Notes: generated by a model not told the origin, from the sequence alone. 64,000 nt of DNA from an uncultured Acidobacteriota bacterium (GCA_951812665.1 CATOST010000012.1:1-64000), one strand, 5' to 3'. Shown: positions 25,524 through 34,124, counted from the stretch's first letter. Numbers and translations are program-made.

Positions 25524-25814
25524 TCAGAATACCAGCGGTCCATCCGGATCGTACGATGGCTTGCTGCCCACGTGTTCAACACGTGAGCGCCAATTGGATC
25601 CGAGCCTGTAAAAGCGAAGACTATCCGCCTTTTCGTCGATTTCGTCCTTGAGTCGTGAACGTAACATTGCCCATTGCGCCGGATTGACTTCGCACTCGAA
25701 TACGGAATACTGAACCCGCTGTCCGAGGTCCTGACACAGTCGAGCGACACGGCGTAACCGTCGCTTTCCTGGCGTATCGCTGGTAGCGATATCGTAGGTG
25801 ATGAGCATCAACAT
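25524..25814 (-). CDS. cas2: CRISPR-associated endoribonuclease-fold Cas2
   Basis: A 96-residue Cas2, the dimeric scaffold that holds two Cas1 dimers in the spacer integrase. The first strand MLMLITYDIA carries the conserved aspartate at residue 8, followed by the RLRRVARLCQDLGQRVQYSV segment typical of type I-C Cas2. Length and motifs are normal and the frame is intact. It is the last cas gene, nine bases after the cas1 stop, and adjoins the leader. Confidence 0.95.
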   Translation of the reverse strand: MLMLITYDIATSDTPGKRRLRRVARLCQDLGQRVQYSVFECEVNPAQWAMLRSRLKDEIDEKADSLRFYRLGSNWRSRVEHVGSKPSYDPDGPLVF

Positions 25815-25823
25815 TGTTGTCCC

Positions 25824-26864
25824 TTACTTCCAGACAAATGGAGGGTATCCGTCAAGGTCACCGCGCAACCGCCGGGCCATCAGAGTCGCTTGTACGAACG
25901 GAACGATACCGAGCATCATCTTTTCCTTGAGAAACGGGTGCGTCAGTTCGTCTTTCTTTCGCCGCTGGTATGCGATCAGGACCGTCTTCCGTGCATCTTC
26001 ACGTAATGACACCGCGCCACTGACCGCCGTCGTGAAGTCATCGGCCGAGATCTGCCCACGATTGATCAGCGATAAGACCAGACGGTCAGCGAGAACGGGA
26101 CGCAACTCTTCCATGAGATCGAGGGCGAGGCTCGGGCGACCTGGCCGGTCTCGGTGCAGAAATCCCACTGCGGAATCGAGCCCTACCGTTTCCAGAGCCG
26201 ACCGGCAATCGTGAACCAGAAGTGTATACAGGAACGAGAGTAACGCGTTCACCGGATCGAGTGGTGGTCGGCGTGTGCGGTGTGTGAACATGAAGGCTGG
26301 TTCTTTCCGCAGCACCAGATCACTGAACACTTTGTAGTATGCCCGTGCGGCTTCTCCTTCGATTCCCCGCAGTGTGGCCGTCGTTTGCGATTGGGTCGTG
26401 CGTCGTACCGTGCCACTCAAACGTCGCTCGCAAGTTTCCAGGCGGCCGCGTGCATCGGGCTTCATGTTCCTACCGTGATCACGTAGTGCCCGCCGCACTA
26501 CGGTACGCTGGTTGAGTAGCTTTCCCGTCAACAAGTTGCGCACCGTTGTTGTGGTGTTCCTCGCATCATCGGCAGCGCGATATTGGCTCCTTCGCAGCAG
26601 CACGTTCCCAGAGACGGGGCCTTCGACGCGGGCCAGAAAGCGGCCGTATCGGGTCATCAGTGAGATGCACACACCCCTTTCGGCGCAATGCCCCATCAGT
26701 GCCGGCGTCAGTCCGATCGAACCGAAGCAGACGATGCCACCGAGCAGATGTACGGGGACGCGGCCAGTTTCTGCGCCGTCTACTTTGACAACCACGTTCT
26801 CGCCGTCTTTGTGCAGCCAAGCGTTTTCCGTCGTCACGTATAGCGTGTTCAGGTGACGGCGCAT
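25824..26864 (-). CDS. cas1: CRISPR-associated integrase Cas1 (type I-C)
   Basis: The start at ATG 26864 gives MRRHLNTLYVTTENAWL, the usual type I-C opening; an upstream in-frame start at 26885 would overlap cas4 and add seven residues. The 346-residue protein has the N-terminal beta domain and a C-terminal helical domain with the metal ligands: Glu in GIEGEAARAYY, His in the SAVGFLHRDRPGRPSLALDL stretch, and acidic residues in MEELRP. Cas1 catalyses spacer integration with Cas2. All expected active-site residues are present and the frame is intact, so adaptation could still be functional even though the interference genes are damaged. Confidence 0.95.
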   Translation of the reverse strand: MRRHLNTLYVTTENAWLHKDGENVVVKVDGAETGRVPVHLLGGIVCFGSIGLTPALMGHCAERGVCISLMTRYGRFLARVEGPVSGNVLLRRSQYRAADDARNTTTTVRNLLTGKLLNQRTVVRRALRDHGRNMKPDARGRLETCERRLSGTVRRTTQSQTTATLRGIEGEAARAYYKVFSDLVLRKEPAFMFTHRTRRPPLDPVNALLSFLYTLLVHDCRSALETVGLDSAVGFLHRDRPGRPSLALDLMEELRPVLADRLVLSLINRGQISADDFTTAVSGAVSLREDARKTVLIAYQRRKKDELTHPFLKEKMMLGIVPFVQATLMARRLRGDLDGYPPFVWK

Positions 26865-26874
26865 CGTACCTGCC

Positions 26875-27519
26875 TCAACTCTCAACGGCGCGCTTTAGCC
26901 AGCGATCGACGATACCCGGTCCGCCGGGGCTTTGCGGTTGGCATATTTCCTTGAGCGAGCAGGCACTGCACTTGCGCGCTTCGAACTCCGGCGGCGGCGT
27001 CCGGCCGGCGGCGAGCATGCACCGCGTATCGGCGGCGACGACCTCGGTAAGCGCTCGCAGCCCGGCATCAAAGGCCACTACCTTGCGGCGCCGGTTGCGA
27101 CCATAGAACAAAGCGCCCGCCGGAACCGGCGTGTCCAGCATTTCCTCCAGACAAATCGCTTGCGCACAGAGCTGCACTTCGTCGGCTCGGTGTTTTTTGG
27201 GCCGCCCGCGCTTGTACTCCACCGGATAGGGGCGACGGCCGCCATGCATCTCGATCACATCGGCGACGCCGAATACGCCAAGCCGCAACGAGCGCAGGAG
27301 AACGCTACGCTCGATTCTTACGCTCCGTCTGCGTTCGCCGCTTCCGGTGTCGGTGCGCCGGTGCAGGATGCTTCCTTCGGCGGTGAAGCGGTTGTCGGCC
27401 CAGCGTCGCTCGACATGGATGAGCGCGCATTGACGCGCGCAGTAGAGCATGTGCTGCAGGGCCGATATCGGCACCAAGTCGTCTTCGGCGACTAGTTCAA
27501 TATCCTCCGCCCCCATCAA
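26875..27519 (-). CDS. cas4: CRISPR-associated exonuclease Cas4 (type I-C)
   Basis: A 214-residue Cas4, which trims and orients PAM-containing prespacers for Cas1-Cas2. The iron-sulfur cysteines are visible: one pair in YCARQCALIH near residue 27-31 and the C-terminal CSACSLKEIC. The RecB-type nuclease core shows GVADVIEMHG, PVEYKRGRPKKHRADEVQLC and AICLEEML, with the aspartate, glutamate and lysine of the active site. The start is one of two adjacent ATGs (27519, 27516). It lies one base after the cas7 stop and ten bases before the cas1 start. Confidence 0.94.
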   Translation of the reverse strand: MMGAEDIELVAEDDLVPISALQHMLYCARQCALIHVERRWADNRFTAEGSILHRRTDTGSGERRRSVRIERSVLLRSLRLGVFGVADVIEMHGGRRPYPVEYKRGRPKKHRADEVQLCAQAICLEEMLDTPVPAGALFYGRNRRRKVVAFDAGLRALTEVVAADTRCMLAAGRTPPPEFEARKCSACSLKEICQPQSPGGPGIVDRWLKRAVES

Positions 27520-27520
27520 A

Positions 27521-28462
27521 TCAGATCCTGTCTACGATCGTGATCCCGAATGGCAAATCGGCCTCGTCGATGTGGACCGAATAGTCGGCATAGGCTCGAG
27601 CTGGCGGCAGTTTACGGGCGTCGCGCGCGCCAGGTTCGTATTCTTCACCCTCGAACACCCGCTTGATTGTGACCCGCTCGAACAACCGGTGGGCGGCCGC
27701 ATTGCCCAGTGCGCTCTCGTGCCTGAACAGGATCAGCCGCCTCGCGGCCATCTCGCCCCGGGCCGCCGAGCGGTCATGATCGAACATCTGCTCGAGCGCC
27801 GTCCACAGCAGCGCCAAGTCGTCCTCGGAGAAGCCGGTGCCCTTGCCACCCCCGCCGGCGAGGCAGGCGGAGACGTAACCGTGGGCGCGGTACAGTCCAT
27901 AGGGTACGATGTGCTTGCGCCCCATGGTGCGGATGTCGCCCTTGGACTTGGCGTCCGCTTCGGTGGTCGCGGCCATCCGCGTGATGGAAATCTCCAGCGG
28001 CAGGATCGGATCAATCGAGCGCGCAAACGCGAACTGGACGGGCCCGCGCACTTGGCCGCAGTTGGCGCCCCTGGTGGACATGACCGCGCCGAACGTGCGG
28101 ACGTCAAAGAAGTTCGCGCACATCCAGCGGGTGATCTCGCGGGCTTTCTCCGTGTCCTTGGGGAGCTTTGCCCGATCCTTGGCCGTGGCGTCAGGGATAA
28201 TTGCGTCCCAGGCGCGCTTTTGCTGCAGTTCGAGGATGGCGCGCTCTGTAACGTAGATCTCGTGGCCCGGCGCGTCGGCTTTGGTCAAGGCGACATAGTT
28301 GCGCACCTTGCGCTTCAGGCAGACATCCGAGACGAGTCCCTGATTGGTTTCCGGGTCAAGACGTGGCAGGTTACCCGCGTCCGGGTCGCCGTTCGGATTG
28401 CCGTTGATGACATCGAACAGATAAACGAAGTCGTAGCGGTTCTTGATGGTAGTCATAGTCAT
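27521..28462 (-). CDS. cas7: Type I-C Cascade backbone protein Cas7 (Csd2)
   Basis: A 313-residue Cas7c/Csd2, the subunit that polymerises along the crRNA in the I-C Cascade. The family start is clear: KNRYDFVYLFDVINGNPNGD with PDAGNLPRLDP, and later DVRTFGAVMS, GPVQFAFARSIDPI and KHIVPYGLYRAHGYVSA. The length matches the usual about 290-315 residues. The gene overlaps the cas8c stop by four bases. A short cytosolic protein with no signs of damage. The ending ITIVDRI is close to the family norm. Confidence 0.95.
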   Translation of the reverse strand: MTMTTIKNRYDFVYLFDVINGNPNGDPDAGNLPRLDPETNQGLVSDVCLKRKVRNYVALTKADAPGHEIYVTERAILELQQKRAWDAIIPDATAKDRAKLPKDTEKAREITRWMCANFFDVRTFGAVMSTRGANCGQVRGPVQFAFARSIDPILPLEISITRMAATTEADAKSKGDIRTMGRKHIVPYGLYRAHGYVSACLAGGGGKGTGFSEDDLALLWTALEQMFDHDRSAARGEMAARRLILFRHESALGNAAAHRLFERVTIKRVFEGEEYEPGARDARKLPPARAYADYSVHIDEADLPFGITIVDRI

Positions 28463-30237
28463 TCCTCATCTTGGACTGTGGCGTCCGCGCCTTTGCGTCC
28501 TTGGTCTGAAGCCGCGCGTTTCTTCGCTCGTTGGTGGTGATAGCCGATTGCGAAACGCCCCTGGTCCTCAAGCCGCAGACTGCGGGGAAAGGAGGCGTCC
28601 AAGCCGTCGAATATGGAGTCGATCTCTTGCTCGAACCAATGAGCTAGACCGCCTTTGCCGCCTTTGCGGAGCGTCGCAAGATGATTCGTGGAGTTGCGCT
28701 CAAGCAAGGGGAAAACTGACGCCGGCGTGGCGGAAGCGGCGCCAAAAAAGCGATCCTTGATCGTCGTATTGACATTACCCAAGGCAGTGTGTTGCACGCC
28801 CTCGTACACGGCAAACAGTCGTCCAAGGCGATAGGCTTGGTTGGTCTCATTGGGGTTCAGGCTCACTGGTACGTCCTCCTTTTCGAAGCCGAAGCGGTGG
28901 TCGCGAGCAAGACATGCCTTGCAGATCGCGGCCCTGGCGGCAGTGATGTCTCTGTCCGCGCGCATCCGCGCAACCACAGCGGCAAACAGCGAGTGCGGAT
29001 AGCGGCCACCGGTCAGTATCGAACGCATCAACGCGCCACCGAGGTTTGGCGGAATGTTGTCGGATTTGCGCTGCACGGCCGTTTCGTAAAGCAGGCGCCA
29101 CGCGCCAGGGGGTGTGGTCCACGGCGGCGGATCGAGGCGCAAATCACGCCAGTGCTCGCTAATCCGCCGCGCAATCGCTCCGATGCTGTCCGCGTGCCAG
29201 AAGCGGACGGACAGCCGGGCTGCGTTGGGTGCGAGGCCGAGTACGTAGAAGCGTGTGTTCTCGTCCAATTCGGGCTCGACATCGACCAGCGGCCTGCCTG
29301 CCGCAACGGCTGAGAGTTTGTCGCCCACCTTGAGGGCTTCTTCCGCATCGGTCGGCGGTTCGGCCAGCATCGAGAACAGATCTTCTGCCGCCGTGGCACG
29401 CGCTTCGTTACCAGCCGTCGCGGCCCAGAAGACCGTACTGGCGTCGCCGACCTGAATGCGCCGCGCGCTGCCACGAGCCAGCAACGTGTTCAGAGCGGTT
29501 GTATAGGCGAATGCGGCTCGCTGCGATACAGGAGCATTGGCGCCCTGCTTTCTACCGAACGACGTAAAAGCATCAAGGTTAAAGGAGACCATGGACGCGC
29601 CAGAAGATTGCGCCCCCCTGACGCCCTTGATCTTCGGATGGAGTCGTTCGATCGGCGCCTGCTCACCGGAGACAAGACATAGACCTGTCGTATTGTCCTG
29701 TCCTGCCAAATAGTCTTTCCAGACACTTCGGGCAGCCAGCCGCTGATGAAGGAACCCCTGCTCGCTGTCGAGCCGGAACACGATGTTGGAATCCAGCATG
29801 TCGTCTGCGTGTTGAAGGCTTGGGTAGTTTTTGGGGTGCCATCTGTCCAAGAAGCTTTTCAAAGCTTTCAGCCCCTCGTCGCCTGTGCCTGCGAGCAGGT
29901 TCTCGTGCAATTCCTTGAACGCAGCGTGTTCGCGCTCTGCGGGTATCGACTGCTTCGTGTCCCGGTCAAGCTTCATGCCGAGCGTATAGGCGGTCTTGTC
30001 CCACAGGAAATTGGAGACGACGTTCGACGAGCGCGTGACGGATTGGGGTACCGGGCGCACCGATGGCCGCGGGATCCTGCCTGATGTATCTCGCATGTCG
30101 ATGACATCAACGGTTTCACCATCCGGCGACAACACGATGGCGTAGGATACCGGCTCACGGGAATACCCGTAGTCTGGCGCCTCCCCGTTGGCGACAAGGC
30201 GGGCGTAGTGGCCGGCAAGAGCTTGAAGGATACTCAT
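28459..30237 (-). CDS. cas8c: Type I-C Cascade large subunit Cas8c (Csd1)
   Basis: A 592-residue Cas8c/Csd1, the large subunit that recognises the PAM in the I-C effector. I start it at ATG 30237 (MSILQALAGHYARL), which is the usual opening and lies in an ATGA overlap with the cas5 stop; a longer in-frame start at 30315 would overlap cas5 further. Characteristic segments are PDYGYSREPVSYAIVLSPDG, SNFLWDKTAYTLG, LCLVSGEQAPIERLHPKIKG, VSFNLDAFTSFG and AYRLGRLFAVYEGVQ. The internal methionine that yields a separate Cas11c small subunit in some systems was not identified. The frame is intact. Confidence 0.94.
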   Translation of the reverse strand: MSILQALAGHYARLVANGEAPDYGYSREPVSYAIVLSPDGETVDVIDMRDTSGRIPRPSVRPVPQSVTRSSNVVSNFLWDKTAYTLGMKLDRDTKQSIPAEREHAAFKELHENLLAGTGDEGLKALKSFLDRWHPKNYPSLQHADDMLDSNIVFRLDSEQGFLHQRLAARSVWKDYLAGQDNTTGLCLVSGEQAPIERLHPKIKGVRGAQSSGASMVSFNLDAFTSFGRKQGANAPVSQRAAFAYTTALNTLLARGSARRIQVGDASTVFWAATAGNEARATAAEDLFSMLAEPPTDAEEALKVGDKLSAVAAGRPLVDVEPELDENTRFYVLGLAPNAARLSVRFWHADSIGAIARRISEHWRDLRLDPPPWTTPPGAWRLLYETAVQRKSDNIPPNLGGALMRSILTGGRYPHSLFAAVVARMRADRDITAARAAICKACLARDHRFGFEKEDVPVSLNPNETNQAYRLGRLFAVYEGVQHTALGNVNTTIKDRFFGAASATPASVFPLLERNSTNHLATLRKGGKGGLAHWFEQEIDSIFDGLDASFPRSLRLEDQGRFAIGYHHQRAKKRAASDQGRKGADATVQDEE

Positions 30238-30905
30238 GCCCGGACTTCCTCGGAGTCCAACGGTGGCACGTCCATCACGCCGTTTCGCAGCTTGGCGCGG
30301 AAAAAACGGGGGCACCGGTCATCTTCGAAGTCGATATCGTGCAACATCCAACCCAAGTCCAGATCCTGTTGGTCGGGAGGCAGGCTGGCCTGTGGCATCA
30401 GGTTTTCCACTAGTGCGAAGTTGGCGGCGAACTCGCGGGTACCGAGATAGGGTCGATGAAAGCACTGGCCTTTGAAGGCGCGCCGGTTGAACATGGACAG
30501 ATGCTTGGCTGCAGTATCCTGAGCCGTCGAGGACTCGGTGAGGACGAAGTGCGCCTCGATGACGTAGGCCACGTCACGTAGCAGGGTCGCGGCTCGCTGC
30601 TGGCGATTCTCCTCGACCACGGTGTGCAATCCCTCCGTCGTTCCGCGCTTCATCGCTGCGCTGACTTTTCCCGCCGGAATCTTGCGCCCCAGTTCGTTGC
30701 GGCGCAGGTTCTCGAAGCGGATCGGTCTCAAGACGTGGATGCGGTCGATCACCCAACGAATGGCCGGCTTCCAGTGAATCGCTTCAAGGATGCCGCGCGC
30801 CGCAGAGGGCGTCATCGCGTCGTACGACACACGCTCAACCTTCATCTCGGGTCGTGTGAAGCAGGCGTAATCCCCTTACACGTGCAACTTCACTCCGTAT
30901 GGCAT
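30234..30905 (-). pseudogene. cas5c: Type I-C crRNA endonuclease Cas5c with an in-frame TAA at codon 10
   Basis: Cas5c (Cas5d) cuts pre-crRNA and caps the crRNA 5' end in type I-C. From the natural ATG at 30905 the frame reads MPYGVKLHV, then TAA (30878-30876), then GDYACFTRPEMKVERVSYD and the rest of a normal Cas5c. Family members have a tryptophan at the stop position (HVWGD). Translation from the internal ATG 30845 would give 203 residues lacking the first beta strand of the RRM fold. Later parts look intact, including SAARGILEAIHWKPAIRWV and the FKGQCFHRPYLGTREF segment. Either the gene is broken, or translation restarts internally, or the base calls are wrong. A full-length protein is not encoded as read. 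Confidence 0.85.
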
Positions 30906-31000
30906 AAGACCCCCTCGGGTTCGCGGATGGCGATGCCATGCAGGGGAGGCCAACCTATGGTACTTTGATGAGTGATGTCGCTTCTGACCACGCGCAATCC

Positions 31001-31324
31001 ATGGAGTCGACTGTGACCCTTGACCTCAAGTGCTATGCGTACCGCGAAGGTGACGGCTGGGAAGCAATCTGCGTCGACCTGGATATTGCGACCTACGGCC
31101 CATCTCTCGACGAAGTCAAGAAATCGCTTGCCGACGGTATCGAACTCTACTTGGAGCGGGTTGCCGAGTTGCCGGCACACGAACAAAGCTACTTCTTGGC
31201 GCGCAAGTCCCCTTGGCATCTTCGTGCCAAGCTTGGGTTCACGACTTGGCTGTCTTGCCTTCGAGGTGCAGCCGGTCGATTTCGGGGTTTCTCGTTCCAA
31301 CATAGCCTGCCTGCGCTTCCCTAA
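31001..31324 (+). CDS. hicB: HicB-family antitoxin, convergent with HicA inside the cas operon
   Basis: A 107-residue HicB-type protein (from ATG 31001; in-frame starts at 30968 and 30938 are alternatives). The HicB fold is clear in YREGDGWEAICVDLDIATYG followed by PSLDEVKKSLADGIELYLER. The C-terminal part (ARKSPWHLRAKLGFTTWLSC and a basic end) is an extension seen in some longer HicB-like proteins. It is on the plus strand, opposite to every cas gene, between cas3 and cas5. It meets hicA tail to tail with a four-base overlap, whereas hicA and hicB are normally co-directional. A role as antitoxin for the facing HicA is likely but not certain. Confidence 0.7.
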   Translation: MESTVTLDLKCYAYREGDGWEAICVDLDIATYGPSLDEVKKSLADGIELYLERVAELPAHEQSYFLARKSPWHLRAKLGFTTWLSCLRGAAGRFRGFSFQHSLPALP

Positions 31325-31527
31325 CGGAACAGCACTTTCGGCAACCCTGCCTGCCGACGGATTGCGGATAAGGTTCCTGCCCGCACATCGTCGCCAACCT
31401 TTCCGGGTACCGGCACGATCCGGCGTTTTCCGCCTACCCATCCCTCAAAAAGCCTGTGGCTTCCGGTCTGCCGGTCCAAATGGAAACCATTGTGCTCCAG
31501 AGTGCGTATGACATCGCGGACCTTCAC
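31321..31527 (-). CDS. hicA: HicA-family mRNA interferase toxin
   Basis: A 68-residue HicA toxin, a double-stranded-RNA-binding-fold ribonuclease that blocks translation. The family pattern is complete: KVRDVIRTLEHNGFHLDRQ, then TGSHRLFEG with the catalytic histidine, RIVPVPGKVGDDVRAGTL and SAIRRQAGL. The length is typical. It lies on the cas strand downstream of cas3, with about 215 gene-free bases between. It overlaps the end of the convergent HicB-like gene by four bases. If cas3 transcripts read through, the toxin would be co-expressed with the interference genes while its antitoxin would be made from the other strand. Confidence 0.82.
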   Translation of the reverse strand: MKVRDVIRTLEHNGFHLDRQTGSHRLFEGWVGGKRRIVPVPGKVGDDVRAGTLSAIRRQAGLPKVLFR

Positions 31528-31742
31528 GGCAGAATCCGACTCCCCGCACTAAATTCATATTCTTCGCTGGACTGTCTGCCGACCCATGTCCGCGTTACAG
31601 CAAGGGACGACGCGCTACGACATAATGGACCATGTGCACGTTGCAACCCGCGTTGGTAGTCCTTGGCCAACGACAATCGGTAGTATTGCACATCTGGATT
31701 TTCCGTCCATGTGACAGAGCGCCTGTATAGTTTGTTCAGCAT

Positions 31743-33263
31743 TCACAGCAGAAGGCTCTCAACTTGTAGGAATGTGGGATCGTCCCACGTCAGGCCAACG
31801 TCCCCTTGGTACAGGTCGACATTGGTCAAAACCACGAATTGTTCGCCGAAGTTGGCTTGCCGGACAATCCGCGCGGCTCCGGCGCCGAGCAGGTCCATCC
31901 TTGCCCGATGCGGAACCGGAACGACGTAGGGCTGAAGCAGACGTGCGATGCGACCCGGGCGCTCGACCCACTCCAGTTCGTCGAGCAAGCGCGCGACACT
32001 CGCGCCGTCGGAACCGGCGCCGCGATAGGGCACGATCACCGGCTCCATGACGGTCTCGATCAAGCGGAATTCCCGGGCGATAGTCTCAAAGGGAATGTCA
32101 AGGGTATTTCGCCGTTCACGGAGCAGCCGCAGGATGTGTTTGGCGTCGAGAGCTTCGTCGCCCTTGATCCAGTAAAGTTCCCGAAAGTAGTCGTCGATTG
32201 CCTCAAGGGACATAGGGTCGTCATGGCGGCGAAGGACGCTCTTCGCCACTGCTGCAAACTGAGAGATCTCCGGCGGGGGCTTGCGCCCTTCACCTGCCTC
32301 CGGTTCGAACACGAACACTTCGGCAACGGAAACGCGCCCTTCGCGGTTGCACCGCCCGGCGGCCTGGATGATCGACTCCAACCCGGCCTCTGCGCGCCAC
32401 ACTACAGGGAAGTCCACATCGACCCCGGCTTCGACGAGGGATGTCGCGACCAGTCGCACTGTTGAGCCTTCCTTCAATCGCAACCGCACGGTGTCGAGCC
32501 GCTCTCTCCGGTGGCGGGCGCACATCATGGTGGTCAGGTGGAAGGCGCCCTCGACATCCGCGAGCGCTTCGTACAACTCGCGCGCGTGACGGCGAGTGTT
32601 GACGATGCACAGCGCCTGTGGGGCCCGACGCAACCGTTCGGCGAGTTCGGCGTCGCTCAACCGACCCACGCGGCGTATCTGCGTACGCTTCAGGGTCCGG
32701 TAGAGACGCCGCGGCTCGGGAGCGAGCTCGCGCAGGTTCTCCAGGCCACGACGGAAGCCGGACATCTTGCCCAGGGCCGGCTGAGTGGCCGTGCAGAGCA
32801 CGATGCTGGACCGCCAGTTGCGGGCCAACTCGTCGAGGGTAGCGACACAGGGGAGTAAGAACTTCAGGGGCAGGGTCTGCGCTTCGTCCAGGACGATGAC
32901 GCTGTTTGCGATGTTGTGCAGCTTCCGGCAGCGTGCGGGGCGGTTGGCGAACAGGCTCTCGAAGAACTGCACGGCGGTAGTGACGATGATGGGGGCGTCC
33001 CAGTTCTCCATCGCCAGGAACAGCTTTTCCTTGGCCTCCCTGCTGCAGGTCCGGTCTTCAAACGTACTGTGATGTTCGACAACGAAATCCACTGCATCGG
33101 TCGCGCCGTCACGGAACGCCGCGCGAAACACGGCAGCCGTCTGCTCGATGATACTGATGTAGGGAATAACGTAGATGACGCGCGCGAGCCCATGGCGCAC
33201 GGCGTGGTCCAAGGCGAAGGAGAGGGAGGTCAACGTCTTGCCGCCGCCTGTGGGTACGGTCAT
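31743..33263 (-). CDS. cas3: Cas3 helicase part, separated from the HD part by a frameshift
   Basis: A 506-residue superfamily 2 helicase segment of Cas3, which unwinds and degrades DNA marked by Cascade. It begins abruptly at MTVPTGGGKTLTSLSFALDH, so Walker A lies at residues 3-9 and the usual region before it is in another frame. Other motifs: VIVLDEAQTLP (DExx box), VLCTATQPALG (motif III), TSLVEAGVDVDFP and SIIQAAGRCNREGR (motif VI). In ordinary I-C Cas3 the HD domain runs straight into ALPPGLFTMTVPTGGGKT-like sequence. Here that joint (PPGLFTM) is readable only in this frame, upstream of the ATG. The ATG overlaps the HD gene's TGA as ATGA, so restart by translational coupling could yield two Cas3 pieces. 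Confidence 0.88.
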   Translation of the reverse strand: MTVPTGGGKTLTSLSFALDHAVRHGLARVIYVIPYISIIEQTAAVFRAAFRDGATDAVDFVVEHHSTFEDRTCSREAKEKLFLAMENWDAPIIVTTAVQFFESLFANRPARCRKLHNIANSVIVLDEAQTLPLKFLLPCVATLDELARNWRSSIVLCTATQPALGKMSGFRRGLENLRELAPEPRRLYRTLKRTQIRRVGRLSDAELAERLRRAPQALCIVNTRRHARELYEALADVEGAFHLTTMMCARHRRERLDTVRLRLKEGSTVRLVATSLVEAGVDVDFPVVWRAEAGLESIIQAAGRCNREGRVSVAEVFVFEPEAGEGRKPPPEISQFAAVAKSVLRRHDDPMSLEAIDDYFRELYWIKGDEALDAKHILRLLRERRNTLDIPFETIAREFRLIETVMEPVIVPYRGAGSDGASVARLLDELEWVERPGRIARLLQPYVVPVPHRARMDLLGAGAARIVRQANFGEQFVVLTNVDLYQGDVGLTWDDPTFLQVESLLL

Positions 33264-33991
33264 GGTGAACAGACCCGGAGGAGCCGCTGCCTGGCTCCGG
33301 CGTGGAGCAACACCTCTTGTCGCAGCCTGTTCAGGTCACTCGGCTCGGCGTTCTCGGCAAGCGTTTCGAGGTATACGTCGAGGCGCCCAGACAACTCCCG
33401 CAGGTCCGGGTGCTGTCCGCGCGCCTTCCGTGTTCCGGCCAGCGCGGTGTAGTGGGCCTCCGTGTCCAGGTAGTCGGCGTCCACGAGAGCGGAAAACACC
33501 ATACGGGTGAAGAAAGAGGCGCAGAAAGCGGCACCGTCGATATCACGTGGTTTCAGGGGTGGATTGGACAGATCCGGAAGCGTGATCTCCTCCTGCCACA
33601 CTGGGTCGAGTTGCGGGATTTGTTTCCCAAGACGGTCTGCCAGGGCGGAGATTCGGTCGCCGTTCACGCCGTTGGCGAGGCCAGCGTGATGACCGGCGAT
33701 ACAGAACGCCAACATCTTGCCAAGTATTTCCCCGTAACTCGCGACCGACTCCTTGGCCCCGGCAGTGGCGTGGTCAACACGTCTTCCACCGTCGAGCCGC
33801 TTTTGGAATTGAGGCGTGTATTTGCCGAGATCATGCAGCAATCCAGCTGCGTATCCGAATTCCGCTACACCCACGGGCGTGAGAAACACCGCCGCGCGGG
33901 CTGCCGTGTCTTCCAAGTGCTTCGCCAGCGGGTGCCACCGGTCCCGCGGTGCCGATTCAGCGCTGTGTGCGTAATACTTTGGCCGAACCAC
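33260..33991 (-). CDS. cas3: Cas3 HD nuclease part
   Basis: A 243-residue HD-nuclease domain of type I-C Cas3, starting at GTG 33991 (MVRPKYYAHSAES). Metal-binding residues are present: His in KHLEDTAARA, the HD pair in AGLLHDLGKYTPQFQ, and the pair of histidines in FCIAGHHAGLANG. Near its end it reads HAGARQRLLRVCSP and stops, while the sequence expected to continue into the helicase lies in the next frame. A single-base shift at about 33285-33300 would join them. Natural split Cas3 (Cas3'' plus Cas3') exists in other subtypes but is not usual for I-C. This is the first gene of the cas series. Confidence 0.88.
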   Translation of the reverse strand: MVRPKYYAHSAESAPRDRWHPLAKHLEDTAARAAVFLTPVGVAEFGYAAGLLHDLGKYTPQFQKRLDGGRRVDHATAGAKESVASYGEILGKMLAFCIAGHHAGLANGVNGDRISALADRLGKQIPQLDPVWQEEITLPDLSNPPLKPRDIDGAAFCASFFTRMVFSALVDADYLDTEAHYTALAGTRKARGQHPDLRELSGRLDVYLETLAENAEPSDLNRLRQEVLLHAGARQRLLRVCSP

Positions 33992-34124
33992 TCTGTCTCT
34001 CTCGGTGATTGTTCTGGACAGCGGATGGCGGGGTCACAGGCTCGGGCCACATCGCGATCCAACAACGTAGCACGAGATAAGTGTGCTCTGCTCTTTATCG
34101 TGCTGTTGGTTTTCCGACTGAAAC

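Noticed and set aside
27449-28540. Open frame antisense to cas7 and cas4
   Set aside because: cas7 and cas4 are unambiguous on the other strand; no start or motif supports the plus frame.
31524-31742. 72-codon frame between hicA and cas3
   Set aside because: It has no motif, ribosome site or family resemblance; taken as spacer.
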